Numbered from the stretch's first letter, positions 6,994-15,421 are shown. The stretch is DNA of 22,251 nt from an uncultured Dyadobacter sp. (GCF_946482605.1 NZ_CAMLSE010000063.1:1-22251); one strand, 5' to 3'. Made by a program: numbers and translations. Notes: generated by a model not told the origin, from the letters alone.

Positions 6994-9324
6994 ATGAAAA
7001 CGACGTCTGCCCTACTCCTTTTAGCAGTTTTCTTTCCCATGATGCTGCTTGGGCAGCACGATCAGCACGCGGGGCATACAGCCTCTGCCGGAATTGATCC
7101 TCAACCTTTGCTGGCACAAGCTTTGCGCTTGCAGGAGGCACTGGCTTTTTCGGGCAATGCATTGCCGGCGAAGGACGCTCAGCGCCTGCGCGAAATCGGA
7201 AATAAACCGTTTTCAAACGAAACGGTGGCCGGCATTCAGGCCATTCTCGATCCGTATTGCCTCAATGTTGTCCATATCAACCCGGAAGGAAGGGTTAAGG
7301 TCGACCGGGGTGCCGCTCAGGCTGGTCTTGTGCAAGGTGGCTGGACAGCTTTTCTGGTCAAGGTTCACAATGAGGCCGGCATTACTGCACGCCTGGAAGC
7401 CGAAAGCCCCAATGCCGCAAAGCCCTATCATTATCCGTCTTTTGAATCGAAGGTAAAAAAGGAGCATGAACTGACTCCCGGACAGGTCGCCAACCGCTTT
7501 CTGGACATTCAGATCTACACAGGCAGACCGCTGCATGCCAACTTATCGGGTTTGAAACTCGAATATGCATTGGTGCAGATTTACAGTAAGGACCCCGGCA
7601 AGCGCGAGGCGGAAATCGCATATCATGTGGGGCAAGGCTCCCAGGATATTGGATTCAGAAATTCCACACACATTTTGTTCGATGTGAGGCCAGCTGTGAA
7701 AGTGAAGCTGAAAGTGCAGGACGATGACGGTACACCTGCGATGGCCTCCTTCCTGATCACCGACGGCCAGGAACATGCCTCGGGGAAATTCAAAGGTATT
7801 TACCCGCTGCCATCGCGCAGAGTCGCCGCGATGGACGAGTACCCGGATTTTTTCTTTCAGCCCCAGATTTACCGCAAAAGCGGCGAGCACGTGATGCTTC
7901 CGGCGGGCAAATACAAGGTCACCTTCACCCGGGGGCCCGAATATATACCGCAAACAAAGGAAATAACAATTCCGGACGGCCGTGATTCAGTAGAGGTACC
8001 ATTCCGGTTGAAACGATGGATACAGATGACGAAACTCGGCTGGTTCAGCGCAGATCACCATATCCATGCAGCGGGCTGCAGTCATTATGACAGCCCGACG
8101 GAGGGCGTAGATCCGAAGGACATGTTTCGTCAGGTGCTTGGAGAAGACCTGAATATGGCTGCGAACCTTGCCTGGGGGCCTAGCTGGTATCACCAAAAGA
8201 CATTTTTCACCGGAAAGGACCATCCACTGTCGGCAGCTAAGAATATCATGCGCAACGATGTGGAAGTTTCTGGCTTTCCTTCGTCACATGCCGGTCACAT
8301 TGTGCTTTTGCGGATCCGCGAGGATGATTATCCCGGAACAACGCGCATTGAGCAATGGCCGAGCTGGACCGCCCCGGTTCTTTCCTGGGCGAAGTCTCAG
8401 GGTGGTGTTGTGGGTTATGCACATTCGGGCTGGGGGCTTCAACCGATGGAGCCGACTAACCAGCTACCCAATTATGTAACTCCCAAAATGGACGGAATTG
8501 GGGCTAACGAGTACATTGTAACAGTTACACAGGGCCTTGTAGACTTTTTCAGCGCAGGCGATACGCCGGCACCCTGGGAGCTGAATATGTACTATCATAC
8601 ACTGAACTGCGGTTTCAGGACGCGTTTAAGCGGAGAGACCGATTTTCCGTGCATTACGGATGCGCGTGTAGGACAGGCGCGAAGTTATTTCAAGCCGCAA
8701 AATAAAATGGATTATGACGGCTATGTCGAAGCGATCCGGAATGGCCGGAGCTATGTTTCGGACGGGAAATCGCATATCATGGATTTCACCGTCAATGGCG
8801 TAGAGGCAGGCACCGGGGACAGCGAGGTCAGCCTCCGGGCACCGGGAAATGTGACAATCAGCGCGAAGGTAGCAGCATATCTTCCTGAAAAGCAGGATAG
8901 TATCGGTGAGAAAATCGTCCGGACGCCTATTGATGTGACGCCTTTCTGGGATATCGAACGTTCGCGTATTGGAAAATCGAGAATGGTGAAAATAGAGTTG
9001 ATAGTCAATGGCGTTGCGGTGGATGCGGCCGAAATCAGGGCCGACGGGCAATTGAGCGATGTGAAATTTTCTCCTAAGCTAGCTGTATCAGGCTGGGTAG
9101 CGCTTAGAATTTACCCCAGCTCGCATTCTAATCCTGTTTTTATAAAGGTTGGGGACAAACCGGTGGTGCAAAAGCAAAGCGCGGAATGGTGCCTGGCGGC
9201 ATTGGAACAGTGCTGGAAGATGAAGGAGCCGAACATCCGGGCCGAAGAACGGAATGCAGCCGCAGCTACATACGATAAGGCCAGGGCTGTATACCGGGGA
9301 CTGATCGGGGCCGCTGGCCGGTAG
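6994..9324 (+). CDS. Secreted CehA/McbA-type metallohydrolase (PHP-like)
   Basis: This is a 776-residue exported protein with a clear signal peptide (MKTTSALLLL..., cleavage near Gly20/Gln21). The mature N-terminus is His-rich (QHDQHAGH). Residues ~90-340 form a beta-rich N-terminal part with no recognised motif. A PHP/CehA-like metal-binding domain follows: D354-H-H356-I-H358 (DxHxH pattern), H477 in YAHSGWG, and D550 in SGETDFP. These are the expected ligands of a binuclear metal site, and the SYVSDG segment is also typical of the family. The last ~170 residues form a further beta domain and a helical tail. Named family members include the carbaryl hydrolase CehA, but most are uncharacterised, so a phosphoester or ester substrate is only inference. 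It starts 1 nt after the upstream barrel gene and converges on the leftward DUF6787-like gene with 3 nt between stops. Confidence 0.85.
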   Translation: MKTTSALLLLAVFFPMMLLGQHDQHAGHTASAGIDPQPLLAQALRLQEALAFSGNALPAKDAQRLREIGNKPFSNETVAGIQAILDPYCLNVVHINPEGRVKVDRGAAQAGLVQGGWTAFLVKVHNEAGITARLEAESPNAAKPYHYPSFESKVKKEHELTPGQVANRFLDIQIYTGRPLHANLSGLKLEYALVQIYSKDPGKREAEIAYHVGQGSQDIGFRNSTHILFDVRPAVKVKLKVQDDDGTPAMASFLITDGQEHASGKFKGIYPLPSRRVAAMDEYPDFFFQPQIYRKSGEHVMLPAGKYKVTFTRGPEYIPQTKEITIPDGRDSVEVPFRLKRWIQMTKLGWFSADHHIHAAGCSHYDSPTEGVDPKDMFRQVLGEDLNMAANLAWGPSWYHQKTFFTGKDHPLSAAKNIMRNDVEVSGFPSSHAGHIVLLRIREDDYPGTTRIEQWPSWTAPVLSWAKSQGGVVGYAHSGWGLQPMEPTNQLPNYVTPKMDGIGANEYIVTVTQGLVDFFSAGDTPAPWELNMYYHTLNCGFRTRLSGETDFPCITDARVGQARSYFKPQNKMDYDGYVEAIRNGRSYVSDGKSHIMDFTVNGVEAGTGDSEVSLRAPGNVTISAKVAAYLPEKQDSIGEKIVRTPIDVTPFWDIERSRIGKSRMVKIELIVNGVAVDAAEIRADGQLSDVKFSPKLAVSGWVALRIYPSSHSNPVFIKVGDKPVVQKQSAEWCLAALEQCWKMKEPNIRAEERNAAAATYDKARAVYRGLIGAAGR

Positions 9325-9328
9325 CGGT
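9310..9328. terminator. Weak stem-loop at the convergent gene ends
   Basis: CCGCT (9311-9315) and AGCGG (9323-9327) form a 5-bp stem, extendable by a G-T pair, with a 7-nt loop. It sits across the stop codon of the metallohydrolase and directly beside the stop of the opposing gene. A shared bidirectional terminator is conceivable, but there is no T-tract on either side. Confidence 0.2.
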
Positions 9329-9651
9329 CAATCGGTATTGGTTTCTGTACGCTTTGGACGGAAAAGACCTCCTATGCGGCTGAACATTCTTTTTTCAAAC
9401 TCCCAGAAAAAATTGAATTTGCCCCAAACCCAACCCCACGCCAGCAGTATTACCTGATACAATGGCAGAATAATGAGGATATTGAACCCCCAACGCATCC
9501 AGCCCGGAGAATCTGCCGTGAGTCCGACGAGATCAAACAGCCATCGCTTGACATATAAGACCGAAAAACCGGTACATGCAAAAACCACCAGAATGATGAG
9601 GACATCCCATCCATTCCTGACGTTCCAGCGCTGTTTCAGTTTTTCGATCAT
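9328..9651 (-). CDS. Small membrane protein, DUF6787-like
   Basis: This 107-residue protein has two predicted transmembrane helices (about 16-34 and 52-76), a basic N-terminus (MIEKLKQRWNVRNGWD) and an amphipathic, aromatic and basic tail (FFWEFEKRMFSRIGGLF) ending in a polar stretch. The pattern of KLKxRW start, two helices and an FxxxFEK segment matches what I recall of the DUF6787 family of Bacteroidota. No function is known. It starts 6 nt after the stop of the pseudouridine synthase and is probably co-transcribed with it. Confidence 0.7.
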   Translation of the reverse strand: MIEKLKQRWNVRNGWDVLIILVVFACTGFSVLYVKRWLFDLVGLTADSPGWMRWGFNILIILPLYQVILLAWGWVWGKFNFFWEFEKRMFSRIGGLFRPKRTETNTD

Positions 9652-9657
9652 CGGGCA

Positions 9658-10389
9658 TTATTCGTGAAAAAAGTCCAGGTGCTCGGGCTTGATAACTTCC
9701 TTGTCCAAAGTTAAAAACTCTTCCCAGAAGGGATCGTTAGGCAGGCCTGCCCGGCATATCAGCGGCTCTTTTTTAACGGGATGTTCAAAGTATAGTCTCC
9801 GGGCATGCAAGTTGATGCTTCCGTCGGCATTGCCTTTCGGATAGCCGTATTTGACGTCCCCGCGAATGGGGCAGTTCATCGATGCCAGCTGAACCCTGAT
9901 CTGGTGTGGACGGCCCGTAACCGGCATTACTTCCAGTAAATGGAACTTATTGACTTCCCCCAACCAGCGGTACGACAGCTCTGCACGCTGAGCGCCCGGT
10001 ACTTCTTCGTCGTGCGCGGTGGTGATGTTGCGGGCTTCGTTTTTGATCAGCCAGTGTACCAATTTACCCTTCTTTTCGGCGGGTTTGTTCTTGACAACCG
10101 CCCAGTAGGTTTTTTGAACGTCGCGTTTGCGGAATATCTCGTTCATTCGTTCCAGCGCCTTGGAAGTTCGCGCAAAGACGACGAGCCCGCTCACCGGACG
10201 GTCGAGCCGGTGCACGGTGCCGAGAAATACGGCGCCAGGCTTGTTATAGGTCTCTTTCACATAGTCTTTGACCATGTCTAGCAGGCAGGTATCGCCGGTG
10301 ACGTCGGCCTGAACCAGGATACCAGGCTCCTTATTGACGATGATCAGGTGATTATCCTCGTAGACAACCCGAAATGGTTTTTTAGCCAT
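9658..10389 (-). CDS. RluA-family RNA pseudouridine synthase
   Basis: This is a 243-residue enzyme that isomerises uridine to pseudouridine in rRNA or tRNA. The catalytic motif HRLDRPVSG (60-68) contains the nucleophile Asp63. The second family motif, TGRPHQIRVQL followed by CPIRGDVKYG, is complete. There is no N-terminal S4 domain, so it resembles RluA or TruC more than RluC or RluD; the target uridine cannot be assigned. It lies 27 bp downstream of panB in the same direction and 6 bp ahead of the DUF6787-like gene, which suggests a panB-synthase-membrane protein operon. Confidence 0.92.
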   Translation of the reverse strand: MAKKPFRVVYEDNHLIIVNKEPGILVQADVTGDTCLLDMVKDYVKETYNKPGAVFLGTVHRLDRPVSGLVVFARTSKALERMNEIFRKRDVQKTYWAVVKNKPAEKKGKLVHWLIKNEARNITTAHDEEVPGAQRAELSYRWLGEVNKFHLLEVMPVTGRPHQIRVQLASMNCPIRGDVKYGYPKGNADGSINLHARRLYFEHPVKKEPLICRAGLPNDPFWEEFLTLDKEVIKPEHLDFFHE

Positions 10390-10416
10390 ATAAATAGTTT
10401 AATACTTTTTAAAAGG

Positions 10417-11235
10417 TCAATATGATTCCTGATCGTTCGGGAATGATCTTCCTTTAACATCTTTGATATAATTGGTAATAGCATCGGTCATGACCCCATT
10501 GAGATCGGCGTAATGACGAAGGAAACGGGGTTTAAATGCCTTATTGATACCCAGCAGATCGTGAAGGACCAGGATTTGGCCATCTGCGTGAGGACCTGCT
10601 CCTATCCCAACCGTCGGGATCTGTATGCTTTCGGAAACCTGTTTGGTCAGCTTGGAAGGGATCTTTTCGAGCACCACGGAAAAACAACCTATTTCTTCGA
10701 GGAGTTTGGCATCTTCGAGCAGCTTCTGCGCTTCCGCTTCCTGTTTTGCACGTACGGTGTACGTTCCGAATTTGTAAATGGATTGCGGTGTGAGGCCCAA
10801 ATGACCCATGACAGGCACTCCCGCGCTCAGAATACGCGTGACGGAGTCTTTGATTTCGAGCCCGCCTTCCAGCTTCACGGCGTGTGCGCCCGACTCCTTC
10901 ATGATCCGGATCGCCGAATTCAGTGCTTCCCTCGAATTACCCTGATAGGAACCGAAAGGAAGGTCAACCACTACCAGTGCTCTTTTAACGGCCCTCACTA
11001 CGGACGACGCGTGGTAGATCATCTGATCGATCGTAATGGGCAAGGTCGTTTCATGTCCGGCCATCACATTCGAGGCGGAATCTCCTACCAGGATCAGTTC
11101 GACACCGGCGGCGTCTACAATTCCGGCCATGGAATAATCGTACGCGGTAAGGCAGGATATTTTCTCCCCACGGTTTTTCATTTCCTGAATAACATGGGTT
11201 GTAATGCGCTTAATATCAGCAGTATGTACAGACAT
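10417..11235 (-). CDS. panB: 3-methyl-2-oxobutanoate hydroxymethyltransferase (ketopantoate hydroxymethyltransferase)
   Basis: This enzyme performs the first committed step of pantothenate (vitamin B5) and coenzyme A synthesis. It transfers a hydroxymethyl group from methylene-tetrahydrofolate to alpha-ketoisovalerate. With the ATG at 11235 the protein has 272 residues, the usual length. The key residues are present: the metal ligands D52 (LVGDSASN), D91 (DLPFGSY) and E123 (KLEGG), and the catalytic E190 (VLEKIP). The motif [10 protein letters not shown] is also typical. An in-frame TTG at 11265 would add ten residues ([10 protein letters not shown]) that are not family-like, so I reject it. 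A weak box GATTTTTG (11263-11270, minus strand) is one base off the TAnnTTTG consensus. Confidence 0.95.
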   Translation of the reverse strand: MSVHTADIKRITTHVIQEMKNRGEKISCLTAYDYSMAGIVDAAGVELILVGDSASNVMAGHETTLPITIDQMIYHASSVVRAVKRALVVVDLPFGSYQGNSREALNSAIRIMKESGAHAVKLEGGLEIKDSVTRILSAGVPVMGHLGLTPQSIYKFGTYTVRAKQEAEAQKLLEDAKLLEEIGCFSVVLEKIPSKLTKQVSESIQIPTVGIGAGPHADGQILVLHDLLGINKAFKPRFLRHYADLNGVMTDAITNYIKDVKGRSFPNDQESY

Positions 11236-11279
11236 GGTGGTTATCGGTATGGTATTCGAAATCAAAAATCGACCAGTTT

Positions 11280-11297
11280 ACAATGGCCGGGCATTGT
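11280..11297 (-). terminator. Possible stem-loop after the EnvC-like gene
   Basis: ACAATG (11280-11285) and CATTGT (11292-11297) form a perfect 6-bp stem with the loop GCCGGG, about 40 bp beyond the stop of the EnvC-like gene. Read leftward, it is followed some 10 nt later by a short T-run (GATTTTTG). It may separate the envelope cluster from panB, but it is not a classical terminator. Confidence 0.25.
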
Positions 11298-11338
11298 CAT
11301 GTATCGTCTCAGTGTGGCAGGGGTGTGTTTGGCCGTAC

Positions 11339-12679
11339 TTATCTGTTAATCAACCAGTTTTCAGGGTTCAGGCGGGAAGTGTTTTTCCAGATCTGGAATT
11401 GCAGTTCGGAAGTTCCATCGCTGTCGGTGGCTACACGGCCGATGTTTTCACGTGCTTTCACTTTCTGACCCGCACGCACTGCGACACCGGTCATCTTCGC
11501 GTAGATCGTCATGTAATTACCATGCTGAATGGCTACAACGCTGCCCATCCCGGGTAGCTCGGTCACATCCAGCACCAAACCGTCATACACAGACCGAACA
11601 GCTTCTCCCGCTGTGGTCTGAATGTCGATACCCAGATTATCCACCATCACACCTTTCAGAACAGCATGTGGCCGTTGCCCGAAATGGCTGGAAACAAATC
11701 CTTTAACTGGCCACGGCAACCGGTTTTGAGATGCCGTGAAAGACGACGCCAGGGTCGTTTCCTCTTCGCTCATGCCACTGGAAACCACCGGCTCTTCTTC
11801 CTCTTTGGGTGTTTCAGCAATCGTAGCTTCTCCTTTTTTCTCTCGTTCTGCATTCTCACGTGCAATGCGCTCGCGTTCCGCCTTACGACGCGCTTCTCTT
11901 TCTTCCCGCTCCCGGCGTTCCCTTTCAAGACGTTCCCTGCGCTCACGTTCGGCAATCCGTCGGATGCTGGATTCCAAAAGGTCGGTAGCACGCTTGTTCT
12001 CGGCGATCTGCTTCCGAAGCTCGACTTCCTTTTGCGACAGTTCCTGGATGACCTCGTTCTGTTTCACTTTCAGGCCTTCCAGCTTGGTATTTTCGGTCAA
12101 CCGTGTATCCAGTACGGTTTTCTGCTGATTCTTTTTTGAGGTAATCCGCTGACGTTCGGCCATTACCTGCTTTTGTAAAACATCGATTTCCTGGGCTCTT
12201 CCCTGCCGGGCCTCGGTATATTGTTTCAGGTATTTATATCTTAAGACAAACTGGTTGAAAGTTCCGGCAGAAAACAGGAAGACCAGCTGATTGAAATAAG
12301 CGTTCCGCTTGGAGGCTTCGTAGATCATGTGGCCATACTCTTCTTTGAGGACTGCGAGGCTGCTATCCAGCGCCTGACGTCTTTTTTCGAGCACTTTTAA
12401 TTCCCTGTCGAGTATTTCAAGGTCGTCGGTGAGCAGGTCGATCTGCTTTTTGTAGGTGTTGATTTGTTGGTTAAGCGCTTTGAGCTGTCCGAGATTGACG
12501 TTTTTCTGGGAAGAAGTTTGTTTCAGGATGCTCTGTATTTCCCTGATCTTGCCCTGGTTCTCAGCTTTTTCACGTTCCAGTTGTTCGCGGGTTTTCTGCG
12601 CAAATGCACCTGCGCATGCGCAGAGCACGAAAGTAAGCATTAACCAAAAACGACGGCTACCAGGGGTACGAAAGGGCAT
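11339..12679 (-). CDS. EnvC-like murein hydrolase activator with degenerate LytM (M23) domain
   Basis: This is a 446-residue exported protein: signal peptide 1-28 (cleavage after GAFA), a long coiled coil (about 30-285, the last part an extreme Arg/Glu run), a linker, and a C-terminal LytM domain (about 320-446). The LytM fold is recognisable (SSHFGQRPH, NLGIDIQ, NWLINR), but the metal and catalytic histidines are gone. The HxGxD motif reads N348-L-G-I-D352, the YAH motif reads YAK395, and HxH reads E425-L-Q427. Only Asp352 remains. E. coli EnvC has the same layout, a coiled coil plus an inactive LytM domain, and activates division amidases. A similar role here is inference. The ATG at 12679 is preferred over a TTG at 12700, as it gives the better signal peptide. 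A TAACTTTG box lies about 40 bp upstream. Confidence 0.88.
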   Translation of the reverse strand: MPFRTPGSRRFWLMLTFVLCACAGAFAQKTREQLEREKAENQGKIREIQSILKQTSSQKNVNLGQLKALNQQINTYKKQIDLLTDDLEILDRELKVLEKRRQALDSSLAVLKEEYGHMIYEASKRNAYFNQLVFLFSAGTFNQFVLRYKYLKQYTEARQGRAQEIDVLQKQVMAERQRITSKKNQQKTVLDTRLTENTKLEGLKVKQNEVIQELSQKEVELRKQIAENKRATDLLESSIRRIAERERRERLERERREREEREARRKAERERIARENAEREKKGEATIAETPKEEEEPVVSSGMSEEETTLASSFTASQNRLPWPVKGFVSSHFGQRPHAVLKGVMVDNLGIDIQTTAGEAVRSVYDGLVLDVTELPGMGSVVAIQHGNYMTIYAKMTGVAVRAGQKVKARENIGRVATDSDGTSELQFQIWKNTSRLNPENWLINR

Positions 12680-12719
12680 AATATCAATTCTTGCGGCCAA
12701 AAATACATCTCACGGCGGG

Positions 12720-12727
12720 CAAAGTTA
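12720..12727 (-). promoter_or_regulatory. -7 promoter box (TAACTTTG) for the EnvC-like gene
   Basis: On the minus strand TAACTTTG matches the Bacteroidota TAnnTTTG box perfectly. It lies in the 65-bp gap between the DUF4292 gene and the EnvC-like gene, about 40 bp before the ATG at 12679. No clear -33 TTG was found at the standard spacing. If active, it would allow expression of the EnvC-like gene separately from the genes upstream. Confidence 0.45.
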
Positions 12728-12744
12728 AGCAGACTTTCTGTATT

Positions 12745-13626
12745 TTACCTTTTACGCTTGTAGCTCGAAGGAACATTAAATGGAAAACCCGGGCTTTGAT
12801 TTACCAATTCCACTTTACTGTGTTTGAGGCGCATGGTTGTTTCGAGCTTTTGCTGCTCTTTTGAAAGCACATTCAGGTTGATGTGGCTCACAAATGGGAA
12901 GAGGAAGCTACCAACTTCCCTGAAATCCTCGTAATCCAGGGTAAAAGTGTTCTGGGTGGGCACTTCCGTCGCTTTCAGGCGCGAGAGTTTCTGGTTCTTT
13001 TCGGCAATGTAGTTGTCGACTTCCAGCCTGTCCACGAGCTGTTTGAGGATGTAGAAATCATTTTCCTTTACAAAACGACCTTCTTCCTGCTTTTCAAATG
13101 GCATATTCCCGACGATCACAGATTGCAGCAGGTCAAAATTGAGATCGAAATTATATTGCTTGCTGAGCTGCGCGTAACTGAAAACGAAATAGTCGCGATG
13201 GATTTTGTCCATAAAAACAATGGAATCCCGGGTGATGAGGCCTCGCGCCACTTCCAGCCCCACACCGGTTACAGAAAGCCAGATAATGCTATCCTTCTTC
13301 ATCCGGATATTGACATTGGTATTGTCAAAATCCTGCTTGGCGCTTTTGAAAGAAAACTTGGATTTAGCTGTCAGATAATCAAAATCTACTTCGTTGACCT
13401 TTACCTCCGGCATGGCCTCACCGGCGTCGGGTACGGCTGTAACTGCCGCACTGTCCATCGGACTGGTGTTTCTGGCAATGGAGTCTTTGGATTCCGGAGC
13501 CCTGGTAATCAGCGTTGTATCTTTGGCTGGACTTTGGGAAGTACTTTTGGAAGAACGTGGTTTGTGACAAGCCGTGAACCATATCAGAGACATGGCTACC
13601 AGCCCGATCGTAATTTTACTGCTCAT
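12745..13626 (-). CDS. DUF4292-family lipoprotein
   Basis: This is a 293-residue predicted lipoprotein. With the ATG at 13626, the signal ends in WFTAC with Cys20 as the lipidation site. A Ser/Thr/Pro/Asp-rich linker (about 25-75) leads to a beta-rich domain that matches what I recall of DUF4292 (AKSKFSFKSAKQDFD, KKDSIIWLSVTGVGLEVARGL split over two strands, and the tail LVNQSPGFPFNVPSSYKR). The fold resembles LolA/LolB-type lipoprotein carriers, so a role in outer-membrane lipid or lipoprotein handling is an inference. A GTG at 13635 is possible but would only add three residues before the signal. The gene overlaps the stop of the upstream TPR gene by 11 nt, which indicates translational coupling. 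The EnvC-like gene follows 65 bp later. Confidence 0.82.
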   Translation of the reverse strand: MSSKITIGLVAMSLIWFTACHKPRSSKSTSQSPAKDTTLITRAPESKDSIARNTSPMDSAAVTAVPDAGEAMPEVKVNEVDFDYLTAKSKFSFKSAKQDFDNTNVNIRMKKDSIIWLSVTGVGLEVARGLITRDSIVFMDKIHRDYFVFSYAQLSKQYNFDLNFDLLQSVIVGNMPFEKQEEGRFVKENDFYILKQLVDRLEVDNYIAEKNQKLSRLKATEVPTQNTFTLDYEDFREVGSFLFPFVSHINLNVLSKEQQKLETTMRLKHSKVELVNQSPGFPFNVPSSYKRKR

Positions 13627-15364
13627 GTAATGCACCTGTTGCTATTTTTTTGTCAAGAAGTTCGGTGGTCTCGCCCATTCTTTTGGCTTTTTTCCATTGT
13701 GCCACCGCATTATCCCGTTCGCCTAATTTGAACAGGACGTCTCCATAATGCTCAACAATCGTGCCACTGACGCTGCTGCTGTCGACCATCGCTTTTTCTA
13801 GGAACTCCTTGGCCTTTTTGTAGTCTTTCCGGATATACAACACCCATGCATAGGTATCAAGGTAAGTTGGGTTATTCTGGTGCTGCTGAACCAGTCTTTC
13901 CGACATTTTGAGTGCCAGATCCAGCTTTTCCTTTCTCAGAGACAGAAAGTAGCTGTAATTGTTCAGCACATGGTCATTATCAGGATCGGCTTTCAGGGCC
14001 ATTTCATATGCGGAATCCGACTTTTCGTGATCTCCCAGACCATTATATGCGTCGCCCAGCTGTGGGAGAATATAGGGAGTCAGTTCACCTTTGTCACCCA
14101 TGATTTTCTGGGCCTCTTCCAATGACGAGATGGCCGGTTTGAAGTTTTTCTTCATCAGGTTGGCCGTTCCGTTAAAATACCAGAACATTCCCTGATTCGG
14201 GAATAGCTCCAATGCTTTCTCCGAATGCACAAGCATACTGTCGGCCTGATTAAGCTGGCCATCCAGCTGCAAAATGGCGATCCAGACCTGAAATACGGAA
14301 GCATCGATTTGGGCCGCTTTGAGGTACATATCACGCGCCTCCTGTTTCTTGCCCTGCCGCATCAGCAGATCACCGTAAATAACAATGGCCTTGGACTCCC
14401 CGGGATGGGTTTCAGTCAATTGCCTGGCCAAAACCACCGCCTCGCTCATTTCAGTATCGGTTTTCAGCATGGTGAGGTAGCCGGTCAGTACCCTTATCTT
14501 GGGGTCGGCATCGAGGTTCGGATTGGCAAAAACAAGTTTCAGCTCCTGGTTGCATTTCTGCACATCGCCATTACGGCGGTATATATCGGCAAGCAAAACG
14601 TGCGCCTGGGCCTCATCCGGATTGATTTTAAGCGCTTCCTCCAAGGGAGCGACAGCCTCCACGATCCGGTCGTTCGCAATGAGCATTTCTGCCAGCTCCA
14701 CCCGGTAACCCACTTCGCCCGGTTCGGCGGCAATCAGCTTTTTCGCCTCATTGAGCGCTTTGTCGAGGTTATTCTGGCGAAGGTAAAGCTGTTGCTTCTG
14801 ATGCGTAATTTCTTCGGTAACACCCATTGATTTTTCGAGGGTGTTGTAGGTTTCAATGGCCTTGTCGAACTGATCATTAAAAACGTATACGGCTGCCAGT
14901 TCTATACCATACTGAATGTTTTCGGGGTTTTTAGCCACCAAAGATTCGTAGATCTGTGCTGCTTCGGCGTACTTCCTTCGTTTGGCATATAATTCGGCAA
15001 GCTGCTGGGCATAAAAAATATTTTCTTTGTCGAGCTCATAAGCCTTTTTCGATGAAGCGATAGCGTCGTCAAATTTTTCGAGTTTGACAAGCGCTGTGGC
15101 GACCATATAATGACTCGCCGCGTCCTGCGGATTGGCTTGTGCCAGTTTTTCGAACACAGGTAACGCACGGTCGGGCTCGTCCTTCATCATAAACTTCATC
15201 CCCTCGGCGGCCATTGACTCACCTTCGAGCCTTAGACCCACATTCTCGCCTTTCTCGGGTTGTTTTTCACGGTCTTTACGGCGCTGAGCATGAGCCGACG
15301 TCAATACGGAAGTGACTGAAACCAGGCAAACAAGAAGGGTCAGTTTTAAATATGCGGTCCTCAT
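13616..15364 (-). CDS. Exported tetratricopeptide-repeat protein
   Basis: This is a 582-residue periplasmic TPR protein. The ATG at 15364 starts a normal signal peptide (MRTAYLKLTL..., cleavage after AHA26). An ATG at 15397 would put eleven polar residues in front of it and is less likely. After a basic linker, TPR units fill almost the whole protein: for example DRALPVFEKLAQANPQDAAS, AEAAQIYESLVAKNPENIQ, ALEINP-like helices and ALKADPDNDHVLNNYSYFL. I estimate about a dozen repeats. TPR arrays bind protein partners, and there is no enzymatic motif. It is the first gene of a TPR-DUF4292-EnvC-like set that I recall as recurrent in Bacteroidota, which points to a shared job in envelope assembly or division. 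A TAACTTTG box lies upstream. Confidence 0.85.
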   Translation of the reverse strand: MRTAYLKLTLLVCLVSVTSVLTSAHAQRRKDREKQPEKGENVGLRLEGESMAAEGMKFMMKDEPDRALPVFEKLAQANPQDAASHYMVATALVKLEKFDDAIASSKKAYELDKENIFYAQQLAELYAKRRKYAEAAQIYESLVAKNPENIQYGIELAAVYVFNDQFDKAIETYNTLEKSMGVTEEITHQKQQLYLRQNNLDKALNEAKKLIAAEPGEVGYRVELAEMLIANDRIVEAVAPLEEALKINPDEAQAHVLLADIYRRNGDVQKCNQELKLVFANPNLDADPKIRVLTGYLTMLKTDTEMSEAVVLARQLTETHPGESKAIVIYGDLLMRQGKKQEARDMYLKAAQIDASVFQVWIAILQLDGQLNQADSMLVHSEKALELFPNQGMFWYFNGTANLMKKNFKPAISSLEEAQKIMGDKGELTPYILPQLGDAYNGLGDHEKSDSAYEMALKADPDNDHVLNNYSYFLSLRKEKLDLALKMSERLVQQHQNNPTYLDTYAWVLYIRKDYKKAKEFLEKAMVDSSSVSGTIVEHYGDVLFKLGERDNAVAQWKKAKRMGETTELLDKKIATGALHEQ

Positions 15365-15421
15365 ATATTCATCGTTCGCCATCAGATCGTGCGACATGAC
15401 CGGCTATTTCAGTGTAAATAA

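Noticed and set aside
11236..11265. TTG-initiated longer PanB
   Set aside because: The extra ten residues do not look like PanB, and the ATG at 11235 gives the usual length. The same reasoning favours ATG over TTG for the glycosyltransferase (3489 versus 3510) and the EnvC-like gene (12679 versus 12700).
10513..11349. 278-codon open frame on the plus strand
   Set aside because: It is the complement of panB, whose catalytic residues are all present on the minus strand.
11850..11980. Low-complexity repeat-like DNA
   Set aside because: It is the codon pattern of the Arg/Glu-rich coiled coil of the EnvC-like protein, not a separate DNA repeat.
12883..13731. 282-codon open frame on the plus strand
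   Set aside because: It lies antisense to the DUF4292 lipoprotein gene and has no recognisable domain or signal. The minus-strand frame carries a signal peptide and family motifs.
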